From positions 1,798,001-1,862,000 of the forward strand of contig NZ_CP096032.1 in assembly GCF_023115425.1 (NCBI RefSeq): a stretch of 64,000 bases of DNA. The letters are read 5' to 3'. Below, one piece after another: positions 9,208 through 17,992 of the stretch. The notes under the pieces were generated by a model that saw nothing but the letters and a program-made list of their open reading frames with translations, did no database searches and was not told the origin of the DNA. A program made the translations under genes and the position numbers. Position 1 is the first letter of the stretch. Every line of letters starts with the position of its first letter. Source of the DNA: Synechococcus sp. A10-1-5-1. GTDB lineage: Bacteria; Cyanobacteriota; Cyanobacteriia; PCC-6307; Cyanobiaceae.

Positions 9208-10167
9208 TTGCCTCTGCCCGCTGACGAGCCTCAGGTCGTCGCAAGCCTTCATGCCCCTGCTGCTGAGCGCAGTCGCCTCTGGAAGGCTGCGATCAAGTGG
9301 CCGATGTACGCCGTGGCCGTGATGCCAGTGCTCCTGGCGGCTGGTTGGCGCCGGCAGCAGGAGCTCCCGGTGCGGCTGGATCAGCTGTTTCTGTTCTTGT
9401 TGGCGGCCGTGCTGCTGCTGGCTTGGGAGAACCTGGCCAATGACGTCTTTGATGCGGACACCGGGGTTGATGCCACCGGAAAGCCCCACTCCCTGGTGAA
9501 CCTCACCGGACGGCGGGATCGGGTGTCACTTCTCGCCAATGGCGCGCTGTTGGTGGGCCTGCTCTTGATGGCCCTGGTGGCCGTGCGTAGCCAGGGCGCT
9601 GTCCTGGCCCTGGTGCTGGCCTGCTGCGGCTTGGGTTACCTGTACCAAGGTCCTCCGTTTCGCCTCGGTTATCGCGGTCTTGGGGAGCCGCTCTGCTGGT
9701 TGGCCTTTGGCCCCTTGGCGACGGCCGCTGGCTTGATGGCCCTCGCCCCCGAAGGGGCGACTGCGGTGCCCTGGCGTGCGGCCCTGGAGCTGGGGAGTGG
9801 CCCCGCCCTGGCCACGACCTTGGTGCTGTTCTGCTCCCACTTCCATCAGGTCAAGGAGGACGCCGCCCACGGCAAGCGCTCGCCGGTGGTGCGGCTAGGG
9901 ACCGCTCGAGCGGCGGCTCTGGTGCCCTGGTTTGTGGCGGGTTGTCTGGCCTTTGAGTGGGGCCCGGTCCTGGTGGGCCACTGGCCCTTGACCGCTCTGT
10001 TGGGGGTGGCCGGTTTGCCTGCGGCCCAGGCCTTGATTCGACTGCTGCGGGAGCATCACCGCGAACCCGAGCGCATTGCCGGCAGCAAATTTTTAGCCTT
10101 GCGCTTCCAGGCCCTGAATGGTTTGGGCCTCGCCCTTGGTTTGGCCCTGGGGCCGTTGCTGGGCTGA
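9208..10167 (+). CDS. menA: 1,4-dihydroxy-2-naphthoate phytyltransferase
   Basis: Membrane prenyltransferase of the UbiA family, about 319 residues with eight or nine hydrophobic helices. It attaches the phytyl chain to 1,4-dihydroxy-2-naphthoate for phylloquinone, the A1 cofactor of photosystem I. The first Asp-rich motif is seen in NDVFDADTGVDATGKPHSL and the second region as HFHQVKEDAAHGKRS. The start appears to be TTG at 9208; the conserved LWKAAIKWPMYAVAVMPVLLA follows shortly after. Its stop overlaps the menC ATG by one base. Confidence 0.92.
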   Translation: MPLPADEPQVVASLHAPAAERSRLWKAAIKWPMYAVAVMPVLLAAGWRRQQELPVRLDQLFLFLLAAVLLLAWENLANDVFDADTGVDATGKPHSLVNLTGRRDRVSLLANGALLVGLLLMALVAVRSQGAVLALVLACCGLGYLYQGPPFRLGYRGLGEPLCWLAFGPLATAAGLMALAPEGATAVPWRAALELGSGPALATTLVLFCSHFHQVKEDAAHGKRSPVVRLGTARAAALVPWFVAGCLAFEWGPVLVGHWPLTALLGVAGLPAAQALIRLLREHHREPERIAGSKFLALRFQALNGLGLALGLALGPLLG

Positions 10168-11138
10168 TGGAGCTGCGCTGGCGGCCCTATTCCTTCCGGC
10201 TGCCCAGTGCCCTGGTCAGTGCCCAAGGGCGCTGGCTCGAACGTCGCGGTTGGCTGCTGCGCCTAGAGGTCCCAGACGGACGGTTGGGGTGGGGGGAGGT
10301 GGCCGACTTGCCCGCGGCTTGGCGGACGGCAGCGCCAGAACGACCTCCGCTGCAGGAGGCTCTCGCTCAGCTTCCAGCAGCCGTTGAGCGCTCTGCGCTG
10401 GAGGCCCAGTTGCCCGCGCTGCCCAGCGCCTTGGCCTGTGGCTTGGGCATGGCCCTGGCTGAACTCGATGGCCTGGGGGGCGAGGGCTGGCTGCCTGCCC
10501 CGGCCTCCGCGGAGCTGTTGCCTGCCGGGCAGGCCGTTCTGCCGGCGCTTGAGGCCCTGCTGCAGTGCCCTTCGCCAGAGCCCAAGAGCGTGAAGTGGAA
10601 GGTGGCCGTTGAGGCCGATGCCAAGGAGCGTGTGCTGCTGGAGCGGTTGCTGGAGCAGCTCCCAGCGAACTGGAGTCTTCGCCTCGATGCCAATGGCGCC
10701 TGGGATCGCTCGGTGGCCCAAGGCTGGGCGGAGCGTCTCCAGGGCGAGTCGCGCTTGCAGTGGCTGGAGCAGCCCCTGGATCCCGCCGATCTGGAGGGGC
10801 TGCAGGCCCTGGCGCAGCGGGTTCCGGTGGCCCTGGATGAATCCCTGCGGCAGTGCCCGGAGTGTGTTGATGCCAGCTGGCCCGGTTGGCGGGTGCACCG
10901 GCCCTTGGCGGAGGCCGACCCGCGTCCTTTGCTGGAGCAGTTGCAGCGGGGCGTACCCCGCTTGATGGTCAGTACGGCCTTTGAGACGGGGATCGGCCGG
11001 CGTTTTCTGCACCACCTGGCGGGCCTGCAGGCCCTGGGGCCCACGCCGGTGGCCCCGGGCCTTGCGCCGGCCTGGCAGCCGGAGGGCCCATTGTTCAGCG
11101 CGGATCCCCAGCAGGTGTGGGAGGCGGCAGCGGCATGA
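10167..11138 (+). CDS. menC: o-Succinylbenzoate synthase
   Basis: A 323-residue enolase-superfamily enzyme that dehydrates SHCHC to o-succinylbenzoate. The catalytic lysine lies in VKWKVA, metal ligands in RLDANGAWD, LEQPLDP and VALDES, and the C-terminal capping segment is STAFETGIGRR. The ATG at 10167 is shared with the menA stop (TGATG); a longer frame from 9957 is inside menA and rejected. Its stop overlaps the menE start by 4 bp (ATGA), so menA-menC-menE is one tightly coupled operon. Confidence 0.93.
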   Translation: MELRWRPYSFRLPSALVSAQGRWLERRGWLLRLEVPDGRLGWGEVADLPAAWRTAAPERPPLQEALAQLPAAVERSALEAQLPALPSALACGLGMALAELDGLGGEGWLPAPASAELLPAGQAVLPALEALLQCPSPEPKSVKWKVAVEADAKERVLLERLLEQLPANWSLRLDANGAWDRSVAQGWAERLQGESRLQWLEQPLDPADLEGLQALAQRVPVALDESLRQCPECVDASWPGWRVHRPLAEADPRPLLEQLQRGVPRLMVSTAFETGIGRRFLHHLAGLQALGPTPVAPGLAPAWQPEGPLFSADPQQVWEAAAA

Positions 11139-12349
11139 ATGGGATCGAGGTGCTGCTGGATCAGGGGGATCGCGCTGCCTTGGCCGAGCAGCTTCGTCAG
11201 CTTTGGCGCGAAGGCCTGACCACAGCGGTGGTCAGGCCCCAGGAGAGAGCCCAGCTGGAGCCTCTGCTGGCGGCGGCGCTGCCGCAAGGCGTGGGGCCGG
11301 CCTTGGTTCTGGGGACCGGCGGCAGCACCGGTGCGCGCCATTGGTGCCTGCAGCCCATGGCTCACCTGCAGCGAGCGGCCAGGGCCACGGCCGAATGGCT
11401 TCAGGGCATCGGCATTGATCCAGGGGGCTGTGAGCTGCTGAACCCCCTGCCGCTGCATCACATCAGTGGCCTGATGCCCCTGGTTCGTGCTGAGCAGTGG
11501 GAGGTCCCGTTGCGGTTTCTGCCGCCGCAGTGGCTGCGGGAACCGGCCCTGCTGGCGCAGCAGGCACCCTTGGCTGGCGAGCGGCAGGCGCTGGTGTCGC
11601 TGGTGCCCACCCAGCTGCAGCGGTTGCTGGAGGATCCGCGCGGCCTTGCCTGGCTGCAGGGCTGTGCCTTGATCTGGGTGGGGGGCGCGGCGTTGCCCCA
11701 GCCCTTGGCGGAGGCCTGCCGGCGGGAGGGCTTGCCCCTGGCCCCTTGCTACGGGAGCACGGAGACCGGGGCGATGGTGGTAGCCCAGGCACCGCAGGCT
11801 TTTCTGGCGGGGGAGAGCGGCTGCGGTCAGCCTCTGCCCCATGCCGAGTTGCGGCTGGAGCCCAGCAGTGGTGCGTTGCAGATCCGCAGCGACAGCCTGG
11901 CGGCGGCCCTCTGGTCTGGGGAGGTCTGGCAACCCCTGCCGCTGCAACAGGGCTGGTGGAGCAGTGGTGATCTGGCTCGATTGGATGCCAGGGGGCTTCA
12001 GCTGCTGGGCCGGCGCGATGGGGCGATCCAAAGCGGCGCTGAGACGGTGTTCCCCGAGCAGGTGGAGCAGGCGTTGCTCAGGCTGCTGAAAGACGCGGCC
12101 ATTGGGATCGACGGGTTGCTGCTGCTGCCCCAGGACGACCCCCTTTGGGGGGCCCGCTTGCTCGCCCTGGTGCGGCCGGCCGAGCCGCAGGATTGGCCGG
12201 CCCTGGAGCGGAGCCTGCGGCACCTGGCTGAGCAGTTGCCCCCGCCCCAGCGGCCCCGCCAATGGCTGCTGTGTGAGGGCTTGGAGCGCAACGCGATGGG
12301 CAAGTGGGAGCGCCAGCGTTGGCGGCAATGGCTTGCGTCCCGGCCGTGA
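11135..12349 (+). CDS. menE: o-Succinylbenzoate-CoA ligase
   Basis: A 404-residue acyl-CoA synthetase of the AMP-forming family that activates o-succinylbenzoate for ring closure by MenB. The P-loop TGGSTGARHW, the A5 motif YGSTETGAMV, the A7 motif SGDLARLDARG and the A8 motif LLGRRDGAIQSGAETVFPEQVE are present, and the catalytic lysine is in the C-terminal NAMGKWER. The protein is compact, with a short N-terminal domain as in other cyanobacterial MenE. The ATG at 11135 overlaps the menC stop. Confidence 0.92.
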   Translation: MNGIEVLLDQGDRAALAEQLRQLWREGLTTAVVRPQERAQLEPLLAAALPQGVGPALVLGTGGSTGARHWCLQPMAHLQRAARATAEWLQGIGIDPGGCELLNPLPLHHISGLMPLVRAEQWEVPLRFLPPQWLREPALLAQQAPLAGERQALVSLVPTQLQRLLEDPRGLAWLQGCALIWVGGAALPQPLAEACRREGLPLAPCYGSTETGAMVVAQAPQAFLAGESGCGQPLPHAELRLEPSSGALQIRSDSLAAALWSGEVWQPLPLQQGWWSSGDLARLDARGLQLLGRRDGAIQSGAETVFPEQVEQALLRLLKDAAIGIDGLLLLPQDDPLWGARLLALVRPAEPQDWPALERSLRHLAEQLPPPQRPRQWLLCEGLERNAMGKWERQRWRQWLASRP

Positions 12350-12395
12350 CAGATCGAGCCTGACTTGCTAGAAGCGGCCTATGGCGGGAGGACCC

Positions 12396-12662
12396 ATGGC
12401 TGAGAGCAACCTCACCGAAGCCAGCAACAAAAAGCTCGCGGCGGGCTTGCTTGCGATCTTCTTGGGCTCACTTGGCGTGCACAAATTTGTGCTGGGCTAC
12501 AACACTGCTGGCTTGATCATGCTGCTTGTCACCGTCTTGACCTGTGGCGTTGCGGGCTTCGTGATGGGTGTGATTGGAATCATTGAGGGAATCATTTATC
12601 TAACGAAAACACCGCAAGAGTTTGAATTGACTTATCTGCAGAACAGCAAAGAGTGGTTTTGA
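12396..12662 (+). CDS. TM2-domain small membrane protein
   Basis: An 88-residue protein with two hydrophobic helices. The pattern KKLAAGLLAIFLGSLGVHKF, then LGYNTAGLIMLLV, then GVIGIIEGIIYL is the TM2 domain, named for its paired helices. The function of bacterial TM2 proteins is unknown. The ATG at 12396 is chosen over an upstream start at 12381. The base composition of the second half (12570-12660) is visibly richer in A and T than the neighbouring men genes. It lies 46 bp after menE. Confidence 0.85.
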   Translation: MAESNLTEASNKKLAAGLLAIFLGSLGVHKFVLGYNTAGLIMLLVTVLTCGVAGFVMGVIGIIEGIIYLTKTPQEFELTYLQNSKEWF

Positions 12663-12665
12663 CGT

Positions 12666-12881
12666 TTGGTTGTGAAATCAGCCCATCTCTGGATCTTGCC
12701 ACTCTCGGCCTTGCTCAGTGTGGGGCTGTTCTCCACGGTTCCGACTGAGGGATTTCATCCCTTCGCGCTTCTCGCCAGTTTGCTCCCGCTGCAGTTGGCT
12801 GCGCTGTTTTGGTGTCTTGGAGTGGTCTCTAAAGGGGCTGAATCCCGCCTTGCAAGGCAGAGGCTTCCAGCCAACGATTGA
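12666..12881 (+). CDS. Putative small membrane protein, unknown
   Basis: A possible 71-residue protein with two hydrophobic stretches (LWILPLSALLSVGLF and a longer one around residues 34-53) and a charged tail. I do not recognise a family. The start would be TTG at 12666 or GTG at 12672, only a few bases after the TM2 gene stop, which favours co-translation. Its last 53 bp overlap the oppositely oriented thioesterase gene, which weakens the case for the full length. No homologue is remembered. Confidence 0.4.
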   Translation: MVVKSAHLWILPLSALLSVGLFSTVPTEGFHPFALLASLLPLQLAALFWCLGVVSKGAESRLARQRLPAND

Positions 12882-13278
12882 TGCCTTGTGGTAACTCACA
12901 GCGTTGCCGTCCGTCGGCGCGGATGGCCACATGGCGAGTGAGCCCCTCAGCGACGAGCTGGTCGTCGCTGCTGAAGCTGTAGCGGACTTCAAAGCAGCCA
13001 GGATCCAGCCGCGTGGGCTTCAGGCCGATGGCAAGCGGTGAGCCGCAGATCAAGGGCCGGCGAAAATCGGCGCTGCAGTGAACGATCGGAAGGGCGATCT
13101 CGGGTGTGCAGCCGGGGGTGGGAAAAATCTCGGCGGCGGTCAGGCCAAAGCGTTCGAGGCTTTCTTCATAGGCCTCATGGCACCAACGCAGGAGCTGTTG
13201 GAAGTGCATCACTCCTGCCGCGTCGGTTTCACCGAAACGCACGCTGCGGCAAAGCATCAACCAGCTGTTCGGATTCAT
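12829..13278 (-). CDS. Hotdog-fold thioesterase, probable DHNA-CoA hydrolase
   Basis: A 149-residue 4-hydroxybenzoyl-CoA-type thioesterase. The signature VRFGETDAAGVMHFQQLLRW includes the catalytic Asp, and the following HEAYEESLERFGL helix is typical. In cyanobacteria this family (for example Slr0204) hydrolyses 1,4-dihydroxy-2-naphthoyl-CoA, releasing the MenA substrate. Its position 0.5 kb from menE supports this assignment. ATG at 13278. Its 3' end runs into the small upstream ORF on the other strand. Confidence 0.82.
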   Translation of the reverse strand: MNPNSWLMLCRSVRFGETDAAGVMHFQQLLRWCHEAYEESLERFGLTAAEIFPTPGCTPEIALPIVHCSADFRRPLICGSPLAIGLKPTRLDPGCFEVRYSFSSDDQLVAEGLTRHVAIRADGRQRCELPQGINRWLEASALQGGIQPL

Positions 13279-13338
13279 TGCAAGCCGAAGTCAAACCCGT
13301 GGTGGTGTCTGCACCATGGCTTCAGTTTGAGGGATCAC

Positions 13339-14022
13339 ATGGCTTCGGCGCTGGCCACAGAATCACCCAGCATTAATCGGGCCTGGGAGGCCTTTGTGGC
13401 CCACGTTCCCGCAATCCTGCTGGCCTGGATTGCGGCTACGGGGATCAGTGTGATCGGCATGCTGGTGTACTTCGTGATCAGCCTCGTGCTGACGACCCTG
13501 AGCGGTGCTGACCCGAATGGTGGTGGCACCGTCTTGGCGATCGCGGTGGGGCAGCTGGGTCAATTCCCCTTCACGGTCCTCTCCAGTTTGGTGGCGGTGC
13601 TGGTCGCGGCAATTCCTGCGCTCTATTACGAGCGCGGCGAGGTAGTCACGGTTCAGGCTGCATTTGCGGCGCTATTCGAGAGGCCCTGGCGCTATCTCTG
13701 GGCCGGTGTGCTCTTCACGCTTCTCGTTCTGGTTGGGTTTCTCTTCTGTGTGCTTCCCGGGGTCTTGATCTTGTTCGTGACCCCGCTCTATGTGAATCGC
13801 ATTTTTAATACCAACTTGACCGTGACCGATGCCTTTGCTGCTTCGGTTCAGGCCCTGTTCCGCTCGCCTCAGGGAATCAGCTACCTGGGCATTGAAGTGT
13901 TGGCCGCCTTGCTGGTGCTCTTGGTGTCGATCTGCACCTGTGGTTTTGGTGCCCTACTGGCGCTACCCGTCAGTTCCTTCTATCTGCAGAACGCGGCCTA
14001 CAACAAGGGCTTAATTAGCTGA
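13339..14022 (+). CDS. Multi-pass membrane protein, unknown
   Basis: A 227-residue protein with about five or six hydrophobic helices and an N-terminal segment SINRAWEAFVAHVPAIL before the first one. The layout resembles DUF975/YIP1-like proteins, but I cannot assign a family. The central part FVTPLYVNRIFNTNLTVTDAF and the later NAAY segment resemble, loosely, the protein at 17148-17918. The ATG at 13339 is favoured; a TTG four codons earlier is possible. The 3' end overlaps the DUF2752-like gene tail-to-tail by 8 bp. Confidence 0.7.
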   Translation: MASALATESPSINRAWEAFVAHVPAILLAWIAATGISVIGMLVYFVISLVLTTLSGADPNGGGTVLAIAVGQLGQFPFTVLSSLVAVLVAAIPALYYERGEVVTVQAAFAALFERPWRYLWAGVLFTLLVLVGFLFCVLPGVLILFVTPLYVNRIFNTNLTVTDAFAASVQALFRSPQGISYLGIEVLAALLVLLVSICTCGFGALLALPVSSFYLQNAAYNKGLIS

Positions 14023-14479
14023 GCTGCGCCAGCGGAAAGTGCAGAAGCCCTGGGCCTAGCCACCCACCAAGACTCACCCCGAGTCGCAGCAGCCAGTAGC
14101 CCAGCAGGGCCAAGGCCATCGCGCCGAGGGGCCAAGCCGGGATCCCTCGCGGCAGCAAGCGGCGCTGGCGGATGGAGAGCACGGACCAGCCGATTAAGAG
14201 CCCAGCCATCACGGGCCCAAAGGCATGGAGCTCCAGCGCTCCATCCAGGTTGCCGGTCAAGCTCGCGGCGGTGGCGCGGGTCAGGTAGCAGGTCGGACAG
14301 GGGATTCCAGTGAGGGCCCGCAGGGGGCAGCTCCATCCCGGCAAGCCCGGGTGCAGCCCCTTCAGCCAGAGGGACCCGGTGAGGCCAGCCGGCAGGAGAT
14401 AGCCGCTGCTTTGAATCCGTTGAAGAAATCGACGCAGGGGGTAGGCAAGACAGACATTGCTGCCACAGTTTGCCCCCAA
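14015..14479 (-). CDS. DUF2752-like membrane protein
   Basis: About 154 residues. The motif GIPCPTCYLTRA is the hallmark of DUF2752 (usually CPxCGxTRA); here the Gly is Tyr. Hydrophobic helices follow (FGPVMAGLLIGWSVL and AMALALLGYWLLRLG). Function unknown; DUF2752 genes are often found beside TM2-domain genes, and a TM2 gene sits 1.4 kb away. The start is uncertain: the first available is a TTG at 14479, which overlaps no neighbouring gene. Both flanking genes converge or diverge tightly. Confidence 0.7.
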   Translation of the reverse strand: MGANCGSNVCLAYPLRRFLQRIQSSGYLLPAGLTGSLWLKGLHPGLPGWSCPLRALTGIPCPTCYLTRATAASLTGNLDGALELHAFGPVMAGLLIGWSVLSIRQRRLLPRGIPAWPLGAMALALLGYWLLRLGVSLGGWLGPGLLHFPLAQLS

Positions 14480-14494
14480 TGCTGCGCTGTTCCG

Positions 14495-15001
14495 ATGGAA
14501 GCACTGGTGAGATTTCTATTGGCCGATGTTCCTGTCTGGACGCTGGCCTTGGCGTTGATCATTGCTCTGGCTCAAACCCGTCGCCAGTGGCAGCTCGGGC
14601 GCTGGGCAGAGGCGTCCTTGCTTTGGATTGCTTTTTGGGTGTTGGGTGTTGCTGGCATCTATGGATTTATCGCCCACATTGCCTTTGGCCCCTTCATTGC
14701 CGAGCAAATTGGCTGGCCCAATAGTCCATTTCAAAACGAGGTGGCCTACGCCAATCTCATGATGGGGATCTTGGGATTCAGCAGTTTTGTGCTGCGCCAA
14801 CGCGCTTACTTAATGGCGTCAATGACCGCTTACTGCAGCTGGTTTTTTGCAGATGGCATCGGGCATGTTGTGTCGCTGTTCATGGATCACAACAGCGCAC
14901 CGTCGAACGCAGGAAGTCCTCTCTATACCGACCTGCTCACACCCGTTTTGGTTGTAGTGCTGATCGCGTTGAGTCGATCAACCCGCCACCGATTTCGTTA
15001 G
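14495..15001 (+). CDS. Membrane protein, DUF6790-like
   Basis: A 168-residue protein with about four helices. The conserved-looking core is [19 protein letters not shown] followed by a small-residue helix ([10 protein letters not shown]) and the [13 protein letters not shown] helix. This matches my memory of the uncharacterised DUF6790 family; that assignment is tentative. ATG at 14495, 15 bp from the divergent DUF2752-like start. The stop overlaps the ndhH stop on the other strand by 4 bp. The sequence is richer in A and T than the surrounding NDH and men genes. Confidence 0.7.
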   Translation: MEALVRFLLADVPVWTLALALIIALAQTRRQWQLGRWAEASLLWIAFWVLGVAGIYGFIAHIAFGPFIAEQIGWPNSPFQNEVAYANLMMGILGFSSFVLRQRAYLMASMTAYCSWFFADGIGHVVSLFMDHNSAPSNAGSPLYTDLLTPVLVVVLIALSRSTRHRFR

Positions 15002-16182
15002 CGGTCAACCGAGCCCATGATCACGTCGATCGAGCCCAGGATCGCCATGATGTCTGCCACCTTGGCCCCTTTGAGGATGTGGGGAAGGATCTGCAGGTTG
15101 GTGAAGTCGGCCGCACGGATCTTGAAGCGCCAGGGCGTCACGTCGTTGTTGCCCTGAAGGAAGACCCCGATTTCCCCCTTGCCTGATTCCAGGCGGGTGT
15201 AAAGCTCGCCGTTGGGGATCTTGAAGGTGGGCGCCACTTTCTTGGCGACGATTTGATAGTCGAAGCCGGCAAATTCGCTGCGCTTGCCCTCGGCCATGCG
15301 CCGCGCCTCGAGGTTCTCGGTGGGGCCGCCGGGGATCATCTGGCAGGCCTGGCGCAGGATCTTCAGCGACTGGCGCATCTCCTCGATGCGGACGCGGTAG
15401 CGGGCGAAGCAGTCGCCTTCCTTCTCCCAGGCCACATCCCAGTCGAAGTCGTCGTAGCACTCATAGTGGTCGACCTTTCGCAGGTCCCAGGGCACCCCGG
15501 ACGCCCGCAGCATGGGGCCGGAGAGGCTCCAGTTGATCGCTTGTTCGCGGCTGATGGTGCCGAGACCCTCAATCCGCTTGCGGAAGATCGGGTTGTTGGT
15601 GATCAGCTTTTCGTATTCGTCGATCTTCGGGCCGAACCAATCGCAGAAGTCCAGGCACTTGTCCAGCCAGCCGTAGGGCAGGTCCGCGGCGACACCACCG
15701 ATGCGGAAGTAGTTGTTGTTAATCAGCCGTTGACCGGTGGCGGCTTCCCAGAGGTCGTAGATCATCTCCCGCTCGCGGAAGATGTAGAAGAACGGCGTCT
15801 GGGCTCCCACGTCCGCCAGGAAGGGGCCAAGCCAGAGCAGGTGGTTGGCGATGCGGTTGAGCTCGAGCATCAACACGCGGATGTAGCTGGCGCGCCTCGG
15901 CACCGGCACATTGGCCAGGCGCTCCGGGGCGTTGACCACGATGGCTTCGTAGAACATGCCCGCCGCGTAATCCATGCGGCTGACGTAGGGCACGAACATC
16001 ACGTTCGTGCGGTTCTCGGCGATCTTCTCCATGCCGCGGTGGAGGTAGCCGATGACCGGCTCGCAATCCACCACGTCCTCACCGTCCAGGGTGACCACAA
16101 GCCGCAACACCCCGTGCATCGAGGGGTGGTGGGGCCCGAAGTTCACCACCATCGGCTCCGTGCGCGTTTCCAGCTGCGTCAT
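14998..16182 (-). CDS. ndhH: NAD(P)H-quinone oxidoreductase subunit H
   Basis: A 394-residue subunit (49-kDa homologue) of the membrane-arm-facing peripheral module of cyanobacterial NDH-1, which moves electrons from ferredoxin to plastoquinone. The N-terminus [16 protein letters not shown], the segment [14 protein letters not shown] and the end [19 protein letters not shown] are characteristic. It is full length with an ATG at 16182. It stands alone here, separate from the ndhAIGE operon and from ndhF-ndhD elsewhere in the window. Confidence 0.97.
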   Translation of the reverse strand: MTQLETRTEPMVVNFGPHHPSMHGVLRLVVTLDGEDVVDCEPVIGYLHRGMEKIAENRTNVMFVPYVSRMDYAAGMFYEAIVVNAPERLANVPVPRRASYIRVLMLELNRIANHLLWLGPFLADVGAQTPFFYIFREREMIYDLWEAATGQRLINNNYFRIGGVAADLPYGWLDKCLDFCDWFGPKIDEYEKLITNNPIFRKRIEGLGTISREQAINWSLSGPMLRASGVPWDLRKVDHYECYDDFDWDVAWEKEGDCFARYRVRIEEMRQSLKILRQACQMIPGGPTENLEARRMAEGKRSEFAGFDYQIVAKKVAPTFKIPNGELYTRLESGKGEIGVFLQGNNDVTPWRFKIRAADFTNLQILPHILKGAKVADIMAILGSIDVIMGSVDR

Positions 16183-16232
16183 GGGGCCGAGGAATAGGGA
16201 TCGCTGACGGGATCTTAGGAAGGAAGGGCCCG

Positions 16233-17147
16233 TTGCTTACACCTCCGCTGGTTCAGGCCTTTGACCACGTGCCTGTGCTGGCAGCACAGGTGATGGCCAG
16301 TTTCGCTGCGCTGGAACCCCTTTTGCAGGAGCGGGGTGGTGGTCTGCTGATCGATTGCACCCTCGGTGGCGGCGGCCACAGCGCCCTGTTGCTCGAGGCC
16401 CATCCCAGCCTGCGCTTGGTGGGGTTGGACCAGGACCCCACCGCCCGGCAGGCGGCGGCGGAACGCCTGGCGCCCTTTGGTGATCGGGTCAGGGTCGTCG
16501 CCACCAACTTCGCGGACTACCAGCCCGAGGAGCCGGCCCTGGCGGTCATGGCGGATTTAGGCGTCAGCAGCCCCCAGTTGGATGTGGCGGAGCGGGGCTT
16601 CAGTTTTCGCCAGGACGGTCCCCTGGACATGCGGATGAATCCCCAGGCCGGGGAGACCGCGGCGGAGCTGATCGAGCGACTGGATGAGACGGAGCTGGCG
16701 GACCTGATCTACGCCTATGGCGAGGAGCGGCTCTCCCGGCGCATTGCCCGCAAGATCAAGGAGCACCTGAGCGAACAGGGTCCCTTTGCTGGGACCGATG
16801 CCCTGGCCTACTTGGTGGCGGGTTGCTATGCCCCCAAGGCGCGCCGGGGACGGATCCACCCGGCGACGCGCACCTTTCAGGCCCTGCGGATTGCTGTGAA
16901 CGATGAACTGGGGGTCCTGGATCGCCTGTTGCAGCAGGCCCCCGATTGGTTAAGCCCCGGCGGGCTGATGGGGGTGATCAGCTTTCACTCCCTCGAGGAT
17001 CGCCGCGTCAAGACCGCCTTCAGCAGCGATGAGCGGCTGCAACGGGTGACCCGAAAACCAGAAACGGCTGGAGAGGAGGAGCAGAGCTCCAACCCTCGCA
17101 GCCGTTCCGCCAAATGGCGCGTCGCTAGGCGGCGCGATCTGAGTTGA
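16233..17147 (+). CDS. rsmH: 16S rRNA (cytosine(1402)-N4)-methyltransferase
   Basis: A 304-residue SAM-dependent methyltransferase (formerly MraW) acting on C1402 in the ribosomal decoding centre. Motifs are FDHVPVL at the start, the SAM loop [29 protein letters not shown] and [19 protein letters not shown]. The start is TTG at 16233; the conserved HVPVL begins about 12 residues later and no ATG fits. It is divergent from ndhH. Its stop abuts the stop of the following minus-strand gene. No mur or fts division cluster follows it here, unlike in many bacteria. Confidence 0.95.
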   Translation: MLTPPLVQAFDHVPVLAAQVMASFAALEPLLQERGGGLLIDCTLGGGGHSALLLEAHPSLRLVGLDQDPTARQAAAERLAPFGDRVRVVATNFADYQPEEPALAVMADLGVSSPQLDVAERGFSFRQDGPLDMRMNPQAGETAAELIERLDETELADLIYAYGEERLSRRIARKIKEHLSEQGPFAGTDALAYLVAGCYAPKARRGRIHPATRTFQALRIAVNDELGVLDRLLQQAPDWLSPGGLMGVISFHSLEDRRVKTAFSSDERLQRVTRKPETAGEEEQSSNPRSRSAKWRVARRRDLS

Positions 17148-17918
17148 TCAGTTGTTGCTCATGATCCCGGTGTGGTCCTGGCTGCCGAACAGCTGGCGAT
17201 AGGCCGCGGTGCTGACGCAGATCAGCACAGGAGCCAGCACCAGCAGGCCACCGGCGTTGAACAGGTAGGCGACGCCGGCGACGACGCTTTCGACGATCAC
17301 GAACCAGAGCACGGTCCACCAGCTGGGGTTCACCCCATCGATGCCGGCCTGGAGTGTTTCCACAGGACGCTTGGCGCCATAGAGCGACATCGGCACCAGG
17401 AACTGCTGGGTGACCACCAGCCAGATCTTGAAGATGGCGAAGGCGATCACCGGGATCCAGAACAGGACGGTGTTGACTTTGCCGAGACCAAAGCCGATGC
17501 CCCAGGCCACGGCGCCCACGACGGCCAGCACGATCACCAGCAGCAGGCTGGAGCCGAAGAGGCGGCCGCTGGCATCGCTATCCCAGCGGGTGAAGCTGCT
17601 GAAGCTGGGCTTCTGGCCTTCGAGGCTGGTCCAGGCGCCGCGGGTCAGACCAACGGCGGCCCAGAGGGCAACGATGATGTAGCCGATGATTCCCACCACC
17701 AGGCCGATCTTGGTGGCGACGGGGTGCACCAGGGCCGGTGCACCAAGGGCCAGGTGAAGCAGGCCGCTGGTGATCAGGCCGATGAAGGGGGCCATGATCA
17801 CCAGCACCAGCACCTGGAAGAGCACAAAGGGCCAGGGGGCGCGGCAGAAGGCCTGCCAGCCATCCTCGATCGCTCGCAGGATGGAGAGCTTGTTGGTGCC
17901 TGGGGTGGGCAATCCCAT
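17148..17918 (-). CDS. Multi-pass membrane protein, unknown
   Basis: A 256-residue protein with about six hydrophobic helices. It opens with NKLSILRAIEDGWQAF, a pre-helix amphipathic stretch, and contains FLVPMSLYGAKRPVETLQAG between helices. The arrangement is reminiscent of DUF975-like proteins, and of the protein at 13339-14022, but no family is assigned. ATG at 17918; a long upstream in-frame extension lies inside the neighbouring cysteine desulfurase and is rejected. It could follow that gene in one transcript (74-bp gap). Confidence 0.7.
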   Translation of the reverse strand: MGLPTPGTNKLSILRAIEDGWQAFCRAPWPFVLFQVLVLVIMAPFIGLITSGLLHLALGAPALVHPVATKIGLVVGIIGYIIVALWAAVGLTRGAWTSLEGQKPSFSSFTRWDSDASGRLFGSSLLLVIVLAVVGAVAWGIGFGLGKVNTVLFWIPVIAFAIFKIWLVVTQQFLVPMSLYGAKRPVETLQAGIDGVNPSWWTVLWFVIVESVVAGVAYLFNAGGLLVLAPVLICVSTAAYRQLFGSQDHTGIMSNN

Positions 17919-17992
17919 CGAAAAAGCAGGTGTTTGGCCGGAAAGTAGCGACCACGACAGCGTCTGCCCAGAAATGTTGAACTTTCGAAGTG

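Noticed and set aside
10367-12328. Long (653-codon) open frame antisense to menC-menE
   Set aside because: It lies opposite well-supported men genes, has a Gln/Pro/Arg-rich composition typical of shadow frames in GC-rich DNA, and shows no recognisable domain.
15253-16197. 314-codon frame antisense to ndhH
   Set aside because: Shadow of the strongly supported ndhH gene; His/Val/Asp-rich composition without motifs.
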